Made by a program: the position numbers and the translations under genes
Shown: positions 47,300 to 60,065 of the stretch, piece by piece
How positions within the stretch are numbered: the first letter of the stretch is position 1
Layout of the letters: every line of letters starts with the position of its first letter
NCBI GenBank assembly: GCA_964059195.1
Contig: CAXKWD010000002.1
Location: 167,964,559-168,028,558, forward strand
Direction of reading: 5' to 3'
DNA: 64,000 nucleotides
Source: Ectobius pallidus
Taxonomy: Eukaryota; Arthropoda; Insecta; Blattodea; Ectobiidae
The notes under the pieces: model-generated
Told to the model about the DNA's origin: nothing
The model's input: the letters and a program-made list of their open reading frames with translations, nothing else
Databases searched by the model: none

Positions 47300-50200
47300 A
47301 AAGGCAAATGTCGAATTGGATATTTATATACCATGAATCATCCTCTCTATTTCATCCTATATCATATTAATTTATATTAATATCAGTTTAAATTTACTCC
47401 ATAAAATATTCCAACAATTGAAAATAATTGACAATCCTGAACTCCTGATGTGCCCTCGAAGCTGAAAAGAGTATAAATACAGAAGTAACAACAGTTCTTG
47501 CTGCTTCTTCTTTTTCTCTTAACATTTCTCTTTCTTACCTTCCTTTAACTTTGTAGTTATGTCCGTATTACCTGAGCCTCCTCACCCCCCCAAAACAAAA
47601 AAACACACACTTTGGGATAAGTGCTCTGTGGTGTCTATCGAGTTAGTATTTTAAAATTACATTTATGTTGTAAAGTTGCATGTGGGTAGTGGTATTGTTC
47701 GCAGTAAATACTTCAATCCAGAAATTGCAAAGAAAAGGAAGAGATGTATTATTGGAGACTGCAAAATGGCTATCTGTGCTATTTTTTAGTAGAAAATCGA
47801 TGATATGGGAGGAAGTCGTCTGAATGTGAATTCTACCTCATGTTTTCATTACTTTAGTCAAGATTGTCTCAGTTTTTATCTTCTGAGGATATCAAAACTA
47901 CAGTGAACACACATTTTCTCAGATGTCAGGGTTGATATGAGCCCATTGAGCTTGCACCCACTTGTGGCACAGTGAAATCATGATTTTATTCTTTGATGCT
48001 TTTGTTTCCTTACACCTACATACCTACATGACTATGCCCATAAAGAGTTTCGTATCTGAATGAATTTCCTCAGAATATCATAGCTGTGTTGAAATGACAC
48101 GTTTTGTGTAGTCTTTTGTGGAAAAGAATATTCCATGAACATTATTTTTTTGTTTATCAGTTTGATAAATTTTATGTTTTTGTCTTTATCCTTCGAAGGA
48201 TGTGAAAAAGGCTGTACCTGAAGATGGCTGCTTAATGCAGTTGAAAGCACTCCAACGAGGTAATTAACATTGCCTAATCATAGTAGTGAGTGTCAAGTAA
48301 AAAAAGTTAAATAAATTTAAATGTATAAATTATTGCATTACTACAGAATGGACAACATTCAAGAACAGTAATTAAATTACTGAAGTAAAACTCACAATAA
48401 GCTCATATAGAAACTTAACTTCAAGTTTCACTGACAGAACCTATATCCTAGCTGCTTTTTTGAATTGGAAGGTTCTCAATTCCAGGCTGTAATACCACCA
48501 GGAAAAGGACAAACAAAGGTACATACATACATACATATATACATACATACATAATGTATACTGGCTGGTGTCTGGTCTCCTGTGATGTAATAATGGTAAT
48601 AATATTATATATTATGATGATGATGATGATGATGATGATGATAACTACTATAATGATGTATTTGTAGGTGTTACATCATTAATATTTGTAGTGGTTTCTT
48701 GAAATAAATCTAGCCATTTTTGTGACAGTAATGAGGTGATAATCGAGGAGTTTGGAATCTAAATTGATGGGAACAAGATCTCTGTGGCATTTAACAAAAC
48801 TATCACTTGATTTTGCTATGAGTGTAGTATGATTCTCATTGGCCAGTTTTACAGTTTTAAGCTGTTCTGTTGGCCAAGTGGAATTATCAGAAGCATTCCT
48901 TTTAATCTTGATAATTACTTTAATTATACCCTGTTAATTCATTTTCATTTTTATACTTCCCCTTACGCTGTTCATTATGTATTCAAGGGAAGAAAACATC
49001 ACTAATGACCATTCCCATTAAGAATGGAGTTTAAACTTTCTTATCCTTGTAAATATGAAGTCATTTGGATAATCATGCTGCATTACTTTGAAATCATGAG
49101 TCGTGGAATTTACAGAAATTTCATAGCTCCTTTAAACTTCTGCCATGCTGTATGATCCATTAATTCTGGGTTTACAATAAACATAAATGTGTACATGAAT
49201 TGACTTATATATGCACCTGTTAAGATTACTACTTTTATTATGTCGGGTGGGTTTCCTGAAAGATCATTGTAGCTAGACAATTAGGTATTTGTGCAAGAAT
49301 TTTGGGGTTGGTGGAGTTTTGTTAGGGCACTTCATCTAAGTCATGTTGTAATATATGGAAGGAACTTATAAACTATGCTTGTTTGAAGACAAATTTGGTA
49401 GACGAAGACCTGCCATAAATATATATTGACATGTTACAGAGAAATTTTATTTCATAGATTTGATATTTGAATTTCTTTGTAGAAATGACTAATTTTCCAT
49501 AACAGTGATAAAGAAGATGTAGCAGATAAACAAGTGATTCACAGCTTAAAAAAAAATTAGTATTTGTTTGTTAAACTGAATTTCATCATGAGTGCATTAA
49601 GCAATCTCACTTATACTACTAGAATATTCCTTGAACACTGGCGGTTTCTGGTTATTTGCCCTGGACCCAGTGCACACCCATTCTTGTAAAATATATTGAA
49701 ACTTTAATTTCATATTGTAATAGTAAAAAGTAATTGATAGTATGGTATCATAAGCCTCAACAAAATTTTACGTTCATCACTCCATTTCATATTCGAATAT
49801 ACCTTGTTTGTTTCACTGATCCTGCACTAGTTAACTCTTGTCCTTTTGCCACTTGTTATCTGTAGCCAGAGTTTAGGTTGTATTGCTGGGGAGTGAAGCA
49901 AGAGGTGTTTATTAAGATTTACCAGAGACAGGAACCACTTCCTAGCCTGGCTGAAATAATTGTGCCTGCACAGTTTTGCTTTCCCAATGCATATCTCATA
50001 TAGCATGTTGGCAGAAGAAAATTTCTACCAAGGGTGCCTAGAATGCAGGGCGCAAAATTTCTGGTTGCCAGATCACCATTGGTGACCAGAATTCTGAGGC
50101 TGACAACAAAGATTCAATTTTGAAAATCTGCTATCTTGTTTTATTTTATTGTAGTTTCTGCAACAAAATTCTACTTGTCATAGGCAGGCACTTTTGACAT

Positions 50201-51283
50201 GGGCAATATTACTGAGTTTACTTTGAAGTGTGCGAAAATATCCAGAAGTAATTGATGTAAGCCTAATTTGAATTTCCTATGTGATTTTGATTAGTTTAGT
50301 TGTGTGTGTTTTAGCCAATTGTTGCTCTAGCTTCTGTAGTAACAAACAATTTAGTTCATTTGTTTGGCTGTTGTTTGTTACAGCTGGATAAGCTGTTAAA
50401 TCTTGGGTTCAGCTGAAATACTCCCAATATATTTAGTTTGTTCTAACAATTTTTTACAAATTAGTTGGTGCCAGGCAAAAAATACAAACCAATTATTAGT
50501 ATTTTTAAATGGTTAGCTAGTTCATAGAGATGTGTTTTTTACTTAATTTATTTAATTTTGCATATTTAAAATCAACATAAGATGTAATATTTTATATGTA
50601 AAGAACAAATGGGAGAGGGAGTAGGTCTCCATCATTCCCAAAGGTTGTAATGTTATACTATAATATATATCAATATTGGCGATTAAAATTACTGGTTTGG
50701 CTATTCCTTCCGACTTGAAATTCCTGTATTAGTGCTTATCTGGAGTTCCATATTTTTGCATCATAGTTGCTAAGAGACATTTCACCGTGCATAATCACAA
50801 TTAGTAATGGTACAATAAAATGAAGTTTTAAATGTATAATAAGGGAAAGAAGGATTAAGGGATAAACTAGTTTAAAGGAGGATTAGTCTGAAACTCATGA
50901 CTGAATTCGTGGAATAATTTTAGTCCTCTTCAGAGCAAAAGTTACTTCGACTGGCTTAGATTTAAAACTCACAGAGCAGCCAACGCAGTGGTGTGAATAA
51001 TACTCATGTACCTTCAAATTATTTTAATTCAGATACCAGTGCTTTAAAATATTTTATGGTTTGTCGATTATTAATTTGCATCCATATTGCTGCTAAAAGA
51101 ATGTTATCTTGCATAAAAATGTTTTAATCTTTGCCTAAAGCAACCTACAGTTCTTGTGGGAAGAATATTACATAAATATAAATAAAATAAAATGAAATGT
51201 GATAATTCAAGTTTGATTCCACTATTATACCATGAAACAACAGTAGGCTATACAGTGGCATCACAGATAAAGGTTGGGTTCCA
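47300..51283. other. Long non-coding stretch, probably intronic
   Basis: About 4 kb with (CATA)n at about 48522-48552 and (ATG)n at about 48614-48642. The plus-strand segment 48200-48257 (GATGTGAAAAAGGCTGTACC...) could look like a small exon, but its translation is unlike NCoR and resembles retroelement 3' ends. No gene was supported. Confidence 0.45.
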
Positions 51284-52915
51284 CATCTTACCAGGGCCGT
51301 AGCTAGGCGGTGGCTAGGTGGGCGACCGCCAAGGGCGCAGGTACGAAGAGGGCGCAAAATTAACCATGAAAAATCCCGCCTTTTTTAGGCTGGTGCAATT
51401 TATCAAGCAATATAAATTCCAGGTTATTAAAATGCAGGTTATTAAAAATTAATGCACGTGAACTATCTATACCTATAGTATTATGCCGATTGTCTACAAG
51501 CAAAAAGCAGTCATGCAACGTCCTTTAATTAACACGATTCATATTGACAGAGTAAAACATAAATCATGAACAGTATGGAAAGATATAACGACAATGAAAA
51601 TTAATATGTACGTTATTATTGTGATGATGTGGTTCAACTCAATCCCTTTCCAGCTGGTTGTCGTCCTCAGTGCTACTACTGTCGGCAGGATTGATTACAG
51701 TTCAGTTCAGTTCAGTTCTTTATTGCATCTTTCAGTCAAGAGGGTACATTGTATCCTCGGACATCAGAATTGTCAAAGTACAAATCTAACTTATACAAAT
51801 AATTTTACATATTTACAAGTACAAAAATGTAGAACAATTACAAAAACTTAAAAGGAATAAATATACATAAATTAAAAATACAAAATGGACCTAACTAACC
51901 TACAACAAACAATATCACATATTTACAAAGCAAAAAAATAAGAAATACATAGATATGATAAATAATTAACAACCCTTAACAAAAAAATTTACATATTTAC
52001 TAGTACAAAATGAAGAGCAAATACAAATCATTATCACTTAGTAATATATTATCAATCTGTATTTGAAAAGAATTCATCGAGCGAGTAGAAGCTTTTATTA
52101 ATTAGATATTGTTTTAACTCTTTTTTTGAATGACTTAAGGTTAGGTAGATTTTTTATTTGGGATGGCAATTTAATAAATAGTTTTATTCCCTGATAGTTT
52201 GTTCCTTTCTGATACAATATAGTACCATGCGAGTTGATATGGAAGTTACTACAGTGGCGAGTACTATGAGAATGGATATCTTTATTTAGAGGGTAGCATG
52301 ACTTGTTTTTGAACATAAGGATTAATACTTCAAGCGATCAACAATGGCATCGCTCATACTGTTACATGCTACATGCAAAAATGACTAACCAACTATATTA
52401 TTACAACAGAAAAAGCCGAATGCGCAGATCTCAATTCCTTTTGTTATTACTATTGTATTATAAATTAAGTGTGAACTAAAATTTCTTATTTTAAAAATGT
52501 TTAGGTTTTTTAATCACACAATGTATTAATGTACATTAACATTAATTTCTGGAAATTTACATTGAATAATATGTGTTGTGATCCGCGGCCGATGCACGCT
52601 CTGCCAGCTGGCAGTACACATGCTGTTTGTTTTGATCAAGTTCCCTTCTAAGGCCGGCGCTGATATTATAGTCGCTGCTATTATTTTTAATTATATTATA
52701 CTGTATTATTATTAGGGCCCGGATTCTGATGACCTAAAATTGTTTGAAAAACGACCTATAAAATGACCCCATAATTTAAAGAAAATGACTTAATAATTAT
52801 AAAGAATGACCTAAAAACTGATATTTTATTTATAACAAATTATTACTGTACACACAAAATTATAGAATAATTTGCACATAATTGTTAAAACCTTAAATTC
52901 AGAGAGGAATGGGAC

Positions 52916-52951
<36 letters not shown>

Positions 52952-53074
52952 TCTGCAAGCGAATTTAAGAAAATCAGTTTTACAGAAATTAAAGAAAATT
53001 GTCCATTTGTAAGGCGCAGATTTGTCAAACTCGCCAAGGGCGCAGAAGGACCTTGCTACGGCCCTGCATCTTAC
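51284..53074. mobile_element. hAT-like element (1,775 bp) containing a nested LINE
   Basis: The element (51292-53066) has inverted ends CAGGGCCGTAGCTAGG and, as complement, CAGGGCCGTAGCAAGG. It is flanked by identical CATCTTAC copies (51284-51291, 53067-53074). Near both ends a GCCAAGGGCGCAG motif occurs (about 51331 and 53033). A LINE fragment is inserted on the minus strand (51698-52317), and a poly-A run lies at 52917-52949. No transposase frame. Confidence 0.93.
51698..52317 (-). mobile_element. LINE 3' fragment nested in the hAT-like element
   Basis: The minus frame 52316-52098 reads STRHCSNFHINSHGTILYQK, NYQGIKLFIKLPSQIKNL and LKSFKKRVKTIS. This is the conserved C-terminus of CR1/Jockey-like ORF2 proteins (…GIKxFNxLPxxIKxL…FK). 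The 3' part ends in a (GAACT)-type tandem, seen as CAGTTCAGTTCAGTTCAGTT at 51698-51717. The flanks AGGATTGATTA (left) and AGGATTAATA (right) may be a decayed target duplication. It is a severely 5'-truncated, inactive copy. Confidence 0.8.
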
Positions 53075-53787
53075 TTTCTCACAGGCCCCAGTTATGTCAT
53101 TAGATAATAAAATGAAATATAAAATATAATATTTATAAGTATTGATATTATGGAACTTACAGTGAAGTGACTGTAATAAATTAAATCTATTATTTAGTTG
53201 ACTAGATACACTTTTCATTGCTTCACTTACCATTAGTTACAAATGAGGATGAAGATCTTTGAAACTTGTCCTACCAAAATAATGGAAAAATGAAGCAACA
53301 TAGCATGTAACTTACATTCAACTCACATATTAGATTAAATTTATTATGAAGAAAAGTTTCTGTTCTAAATGACAAGTTTATGATCTTGGTTATGTCAGGT
53401 GAATTCACAGTAGCCTAGGCTACATGTTGGAAATATGTTTTGTGGAATATTAAGACTCTCAAGTTATTTAATCTTTTCTAATGTACAACCTTTGCTCAGA
53501 TAGTTTAGCGTTTTTTCGCTATGGGGAGGTAATCAATTCTATCAAATGCACAATTGACTGAGAAAAAGAAAACTTATTGGCCGATAATTCACCCTTGAAC
53601 TTCTCTTGGCCAACAGAAAGCTTAAAAATTAAGAATAGGCCAATGAGAATCATACTACACTCGTGGTAAAATCATGTATATGATAGTTTCACTTCATGCT
53701 GCAAATCCCGAAATTTTTGAGAATGCAAAGAACTTCATATTGAAGTCTTGCCTTCTTACTTGTATGTATATTCCTTTATTGTATTTT
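53075..53787. other. Non-coding spacer
   Basis: No recognised gene or repeat end. Confidence 0.45.
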
Positions 53788-54250
53788 AGTAGCAGGTGCC
53801 TGCGATTATTTACTCAACTGGTAGATGTTTTGTTTAAATCATTTATTTGACAAAAATAATTAAACATTATATGTATTAACATTGACATCATTTTGACATA
53901 AATTGCAGGAATTACATAATTTTATTCTTAATTATATTGTTTTTGCTGTTAAAAATATAATTAATTAAACAAACAAAACAGATCTTATGCTGCCATATGG
54001 TTATACAAATTCGAAATGAAACTGTTAAAATGAATCATAGATTTATTAAGCTCACCCAAATCATGTAAAACAATTTTATTATAACGATTGATAATTAAAA
54101 ATACTAAAAACCCGGCTTCGAGGTGCATTTCACGAACAAAGTGCACCACCGGGGGAAAACAATACCTCAGTTTTGAGTCCCCCAGCCCCGAAAAACCCGC
54201 AGAGTGAGTTTTCCCATTTATTCATGCATTCTTCTTCCCACCTATGTTTA
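53788..54250 (-). repeat. Helitron-like repeat, copy A2
   Basis: Homologous over about 320 bp to 24160-24500: TTAACATTGACATCATTTT, TTATTCTTAATTATATTGTT, AAATTCGAAATGAAACTG and TGATAATTAAAAATACTAAA all have counterparts in the same order. The left end GCAGGTGCCTGCGATTATT is a decayed version of the GCCCGCGGC terminus at 24114. There is no coding capacity. Confidence 0.65.
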
Positions 54251-54945
54251 AAAAGATCTGATCTCTGTGGAATCGTAAACAAATTAATCAAGATAGTAAC
54301 TGAGCAAGGTCATCTTGAATTAATTTCACAATTGAATACTGTCTTCCTATTAGGAACATTTTCCACAACAATCGAATTGATATTGTGTTTCTTATTAAAG
54401 GTATTTTGTCTCCTCGAAAACATTTGATTTTTGGCAATAAAAGTAAAAATTTTGCGAACCGCAGAGAGCTTTCCCCAACCTTAGCATTGCATCTTCCTGA
54501 CTAGATGTTGCAATGTTCTGGGGTTGGAGAGGCTCTGGATTCCTGTGGAATTGAGGTGCGAAGACCCAGGTAAACTGTGATTGGCACACCTGGAAGATTA
54601 TGAGGCAGAAGGAGCCTCTCGAATTTAAGGTATTTGCTCTTTAATGTATTAAGAAAAACATCCATTAATTTTTTCTTGATGCAAAGGATATGTTACAACT
54701 ATAAGTTTATTGCTCATAGTCTCAAAACTGTACTTTCCAAAACTGTTTTAAACATATCTTCACCAATTTACAAGATAATTGGATGAAATTTTGCTTGGAC
54801 CTTCTTATTAGAAGGATGAACAATCTGAACTTTAGAGTTTATTTCTGCGTATTATGTAAATAGTAAAAAAAAAAGCTTTTGATGAAAATTAAGTGAAAAG
54901 TTCTACTTTCAAAAGGGGGAAAAAAAAAAGATTCGTCATGTTATA
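54251..54945. other. Non-coding spacer
   Basis: Short frames (to 54427 on +, 54395-54589 on -) are unrecognised. A-runs at about 54868 and 54919. Confidence 0.45.
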
Positions 54946-54946
54946 A

Positions 54947-55523
54947 TTGAGATATTTATATCAACATTGGTTCAGGTTTTTTCTTTACCATACTTCAGAA
55001 AAAATGATCTTCTCAGAATCCAGAGCAGCTATACAAGCAAGCTGTTGGCCAAGATCCTATGACATAAAAGAATGTCACAGCATTACTTCTCAACTCCTTA
55101 ATCCCAGTATACGTGTTGCATTCCAATGGATACCCTCTTATTATGGAATCTCCAGCAATGAAGCAGCAGATTTCCTGGTGAAGAAAGGATCTTTCATAAA
55201 GCAATTACCAGCCTCTAAATTCAGTATAACGTCACATAAAAGAAGCAGTTAAAGTTGTGAACAACACTGGAGTGCGAGTAGCAGTAGAAAACCAAAAATG
55301 GGAATGCCTGTTACAAAATCCAGAATCCATACACATCTACCACAGAAAGTGCCTAGCAAAACATCTGCATAGGATCAACATCTTTACATCTCCTAAATGC
55401 ATCTTATGCAACAATACAGAAGAGGATATGGACAAACACCATCTGGACAGCTGCACTGCATTACAAAATGAAGATTGCAGGACAGCGAAATATTGGAGAG
55501 CTAGAATGCTAATGACACATTAG
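54947..55523 (+). pseudogene. LINE RNase H and zinc-knuckle C-terminal fragment
   Basis: The first frame (to 55252) reads SESRAAIQAS, DIKECHSITSQLLNPS and VAFQWIPSYYGISSNEAADF followed by LVKKGS. This is the RNase H domain of Jockey/I-type retrotransposons, with the W-I-P-S-H-x-G-I-x-G-N-E-x-A-D motif. The expected His in the IPSH position is Tyr. After a frameshift, 55257-55523 reads CLAKHLHRINIFTSPKCILC then DMDKHHLDSC, the terminal CCHC-type zinc region. The reverse transcriptase part is missing, so it is a decayed 3' fragment. Confidence 0.85.
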
Positions 55524-55814
55524 TAAAACATCTTTAATACAAAAACAAACAAACAAAAGAATTGCTAAATACTTTAAAAAAATTGGGAGTAATCATTTGA
55601 ACAGTAGTTCGATGCAAATTAAAAATTAATATTTAAAAAAATTAATAATTCCAAAATATTTTATTGTAGGAGCAAATATCTCCAGTTATAGGAATATTTA
55701 GGCAAATATAGGGAATATTATCAACTTCTGGCTTGAGGTCCTTATTATTCACTAATAGTCTCACATAATTTACATGATATTTATCTGGGGTCGTTTCCAT
55801 AAAATGGATTTGCA

Positions 55815-56075
55815 AGCATAAACAGTACTTCAGAATAGAGCAATCAGAATTTTACTAGGAGCACATTATTTTACACCAACTAATATCTTTGATGAACAAT
55901 CGAGAATCCTGCCATTTGATACCTTAATTAAATTTAAATGACATTACCTATATGCACAGAATAATACGTGGTAACATCCACAGCGATTTTCCAATAAAAT
56001 ATAACAAGGACATACATAACTATGGAACATATACCTCACACATTTTACATCTATTACATATGGGACAAAAGTGGT
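55815..56075 (+). pseudogene. Decayed CR1-like LINE C-terminal remnant
   Basis: One frame reads LQNRAIRILLGAHYFTPTNI, FDEQSRILPFDTLIKFK. After a frameshift the translation continues YMHRIIRGNIHSDFP and HNYGTYTSHILHL. The first block matches the LQKRAIRII...ILP pattern that follows the reverse transcriptase palm in CR1/Jockey proteins. The second resembles the FMHR...F and HNY/TR-type tail. It is separate from the RNase H fragment at 54947. Confidence 0.65.
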
Positions 56076-56089
56076 GAAATAAAAACCTA

Positions 56090-58094
56090 TAATGTAGTAC
56101 TGCAAGAACAAAAGAATGTATTAAATTACAAGAAAATTAAATCACAAATAAAACTGTTTTAAAATTCTAATATTAATTAAGTTCTTTGATATCGTAATAA
56201 ATAGATATGTTGATCACTATTAAGCTATCATTACCTATGTAACTATGTTTCGCTTCATTATCTGGATCTTATAATCAAATCATTTCCCTATATGCCTGTC
56301 TGATTTACGTCTTGTCTACATTTATAAGTAATTTGTAATTGGAAATTTATAATGTAACATAATACATGTCATATTGCAAAGAGCCCCTTAAGATGGGGTT
56401 TTCATATTTTCAATAAAAGATATTGTGAGAATTGAGAAAATTGATCCATCAGAGCCCATCCTATAAAATCATGACAGCAGTATTTTATTTGATAAGAACA
56501 TGTTTTTACTAATGATTCTTTAGAAATTTATACTAGTAGTTAGAATTCTTGATCGAATTGATTAAATTACACAACAGACATGGATCACTGCTTGTATTGA
56601 GTTCTACTGTATAGAAAATAGATAATTGATTTTAGATTTGATAAAGCAAGAACATATTGATTAGTCTAAGGTGTGTTTGCTAATTCTCTACATTAGTAAT
56701 CATTGTACTATTCCAAGCAAATGTTACATTTACTTTTAAAATCAGTTTGTGTTGGACAGAAGTTTCACCATCTCATTACCAAGGACAGAGCATGCATCTG
56801 ACCCCTCCTGCTAAACAGCATTGGATTCTGTGCTGTTTCATTTGTTTTGGCTTGTTTCCTTCCCCCTACTTCCCTCCTCTATTCTATTAATTTATCAACT
56901 TCTCCTTTTTCGCCTCTATGAAGGTCAGTGGCATTCCCCTCACCACACTTCTCCCTCCTCTCCTCTCCCACTAGTCAAGTATTAGTATTCAGACTTGGTA
57001 CACACTGCAGGAAACACCAAGGCACTTACAGTACCATGTTTTATGACTGGAGGGCCATGGATAGAATGCAGTTTATAGTAATATTGAACTTTGGCAACAC
57101 TGCCTTCTGTTGTGTTAAAAGCAACATTTGAGAAAACAGATGCAACAAACTATTCTTGTATTTAAATAGTGACCTTCACTTCATCTACACAGAACTCCAT
57201 AAGCCAGCCCAACCAGGCCACACTAACAGACTTCCAATAGTTAATAATAATAATGAGCTTGTTCTAAGATGTTAGGTTTGAATCTTACAATTTTTCTCTC
57301 CTGGATGATTTTGTCAATTTACTACTTGTAGGTAACATAAATTTAAATTGCCAAGTCATCAGTTTTGAACCGAATTATTAGGATTTAAAGATGGAATAGA
57401 AATTGAAATAAAAATTTTAAATGTCATGTAAACTTACGGCATAAGGTACGAGAAGCAAACTATAATCCTAATTATTGTATTAATTACCAGTTGGTAACTG
57501 TTTTCTGTGCAGTCCACCATGACACTGTATTTTGTGTGAGGCATTGAGTCATATGCATTGAAGGATTACCTTAGAGTAATTCTATTACTAAGCATATCTC
57601 TTTGAGAAATTGCTTATTGTGCTAGATATTGCTTCAAGTTTAATTTTTTTCATAGTTATAGTGTAAGTTAAAGAATTTATAGAATGGTATATCACTGGCA
57701 GATAGGCCTACAGTAAAATCGATCCAACAAACTACTATCAGAAAAGGGTTGTTAAGTACCTACATAAAATATACGATATAAAATTACAACAAACTATCCT
57801 TCTGGTCAGCCCTTAACTCAGAATTATCAACCCTCAATATACACTCAGATTTACACAAATACCTTTATTTTATTTTATTTTATTTTTATGTGTGAATATA
57901 GTTTCAATTTATGTGTCAGTTGACTGTGTTATTAAACATGAATAAAGTACCAGTATGTTATTCTCATGTTGTAATTGATGTATTAAATTAATTTTGAAAA
58001 GGATATTAAAGTAATTATGCAGATAGTGAATTACCTTTTGATTTTATATAAAAATTTTGAATACATGACTATTACTTGCACCATATAAACAACC
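56090..58094. other. Non-coding stretch
   Basis: About 2 kb without a supportable gene. An open frame from about 56764 (VSPSHYQGQSMHLTPPAKQ) has a weak acceptor-like GGACAG before it but no donor or family match. (TTTTA)n at about 57865-57888. Confidence 0.45.
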
Positions 58095-58853
58095 ATATGA
58101 GGAGCGTCGATTCAAAACGCGCTTAGTCCACAAATAATGATTTTTCAGGAATGACGAAAAACTGTTTGTGGCCAAACTATCAAACGAATTTGCAATATTC
58201 TTTTCTGATCAGAATCAGTAATTAAAATATAGTTAAATGTATTGGGTGTGTCAAATCATTCTTTTTATTTACATCTTTTGTTGGTAGTTAAACTTTCAAA
58301 AGTAATGGACTTGACGCGTTTTGACCCAACACTATAATAATAATCATGTAAAAAGATGAAAGTTGGTATTTTATTTAAAAATTATAATCACATCTGATTG
58401 CACTAATACAAAGTGAACTATTGCCGAAGTACCAAATTGTCAAAATTCAAACAATTTCTGGTTTTTAAGCATGTTAAATCATGGAAAATCCTTGCTTCTC
58501 TTCTTTTATTACTAACCGCTAATGACATCTTTTTCGGTGTCTGGTGAATACCGCTTTCATTAGAAGAACACCTGCAAAAAATAGACGTTGTAAAGTTCAA
58601 CGCACCACCTGTTTCGCACGTGATCGCGTCTAAAATGTGGACTCAACGTAATTTGCACCGAACCAAGTTCTGGACTGAACGCGTTTTGCAGCGAACCCCA
58701 TATTTCGGCTCAATTTTAACGGGGAAAGGTTGCGATTTGGAGCAAAAACTTTATGTAGTATCATGCAGAAAACCTCAGAGAATGCGAATCCGCAAAAAAC
58801 TAAATTACGATTGGAGGTGGACTTAATGCGTTTTGAACTGACACTCCTCATAT
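58095..58853. mobile_element. Terminal-inverted-repeat element (about 750 bp)
   Basis: The left end GAGGAGCGTCGATTCAAAAC then GCGCTTAGTCCAC (58099-58131) pairs with the complement of the right end, which reads GAGGAGTGTCAGTTCAAAAC then GCATTAAGTCCAC (58849 back to 58817); 28 of 33 positions agree. The flanks are ATAT on both sides (or TA with TGAGGAG ends). Sub-terminal copies of a GGACTTGACGCGTTTTGACC-like motif recur inside (about 58307 and 58672). Superfamily undetermined; no transposase. Confidence 0.8.
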
Positions 58854-59867
58854 CTTCAAGAGGGAACATGTTCATACTTTGTTATTGCTTAAAGTAACTT
58901 ATGGTGCCGATTATTTCTGCTCAGTTTACAATGTTTTAAATATAACTTTTTTTTTTTTTTTTTTAAGAGAAAAGCTTATTGTTACAATAAAGCATTTAGC
59001 AGGAATGTTACATTCCTGCTAAATGCTTTATTTAGGTTTCAGTTTACTATTTTTATTTATGGAGGTGGTGTTTTTTTTAATCTGTACAGGCACACTATTT
59101 TTGACTTCAAGGGACCACAGAAATATCTTTGGATTGAATACAATACTTTGCTAGCTAGAAAAGTGATATGGCAAGAGACTTTTGTAATTAAAGGATCATA
59201 GGAAATAGAACCCATGTCAGTTGTGGAAAAACGATAAATCAGTATTAGCGCATAGCAGGGAGCATGTGGCTTGTATGTATGATTCTAACAAAACATCCTA
59301 TGTTAGCAATGCTTGTGCTCGGGGGGGTTCTGTTCAGTTTATATCATATTTAGATTTTCTCATCTTAGAAACAGAAGTTTACATTCTATGTTTGAAATTT
59401 GGTGTAAGAAATAGCGATTATGGAAAATGAATAGAAACATTCATCTGTCTCAACATCTGTCACTCAGTTCCTATGTAAACTTCTATCAGTACATTTCTTA
59501 TTTATAATTATTCTGGCAGGATATTGCAGTTTATCTAGCAGGCGAACATTTTGAAATTACAAAGTTATTCTGTATACATAACAAATTTCACAGTTATCTA
59601 TTCTTGAGAGTATTTGCTCAGAGTTACAACTACTTTATTTGAATTAGTCATATTATATGATTATGATTACTAAATGTTATGAGTGAAAATTCAGGACAAA
59701 CCACAGGGTCAAGGAGGGATCAACCAGATGACCGTAAGAGTCACATAGCAATAGAAGAAATGGCAAAGTCCCAGAACAACTCCCCCCATCGTCGTGATAT
59801 GGCTTCTTCACACGTCCGGCGCAATGTATTTGTTTTCAACCGGTCAGGGTGACCAACTATCTTCGTT
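58854..59867. other. Non-coding stretch with palindrome
   Basis: T-run at about 58949-58965. Frame 59221-59430 unrecognised. The palindrome at 58986-59032 is listed separately. Confidence 0.45.
58986..59032. repeat. 47-bp near-perfect palindrome
   Basis: The arm AATAAAGCATTTAGCAGGAA (plus TGT) is followed by one T and then its exact complement to 59032, giving 23-bp arms with a single central base. Such a palindrome is an unusual motif in otherwise unstructured DNA. Confidence 0.95.
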
Positions 59868-60052
59868 GCAGCAGTACAGTCCTGTAACCTCTACATAAAG
59901 CTAAATAATGCATAAACTAACCACATTAGTTAAGTGTGCGATGGAGGTGGCAGCCGAAGCGAAGCGCCCTTGCATTTTCGAATAATGTACGATACACTGC
60001 TTGTCGGTTTTGAAAATGTGGCATATTATATCTTCCGGAGGTTTGTCTGACC
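59868..60052 (+). repeat. Repeat homologous to 25250-25447
   Basis: Shares ACCTCTACATAAAGCTAAAT, CTAACCACATTAGTTAAGTG, AGCCGAAGCGAAGCGCCCTT, and GCATTTTCGAATAATGTACG in the same order, at roughly 90% identity. The earlier copy lies inside the Helitron-like element B, so this is probably a fragment of the same family. Confidence 0.85.
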
Positions 60053-60065
60053 CTTATCAAATTGC

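Noticed and set aside
48200..48257. Possible exon (GATGTGAAAAAGGCTGTACC...)
   Set aside because: The phase could fit, but the translation is unlike NCoR and looks like a retroelement 3' end. The acceptor lacks a proper AG context.
56764..56890. Open frame VSPSHYQGQSMHLTPPAKQ
   Set aside because: Weak acceptor only, no donor, and the phase does not match the preceding phase-0 exon end.
59696..59760. Possible exon after AAAATTCAG
   Set aside because: The translation DKPQGQGGINQMTV stops soon, has no family match and no supported donor with continuing frame.
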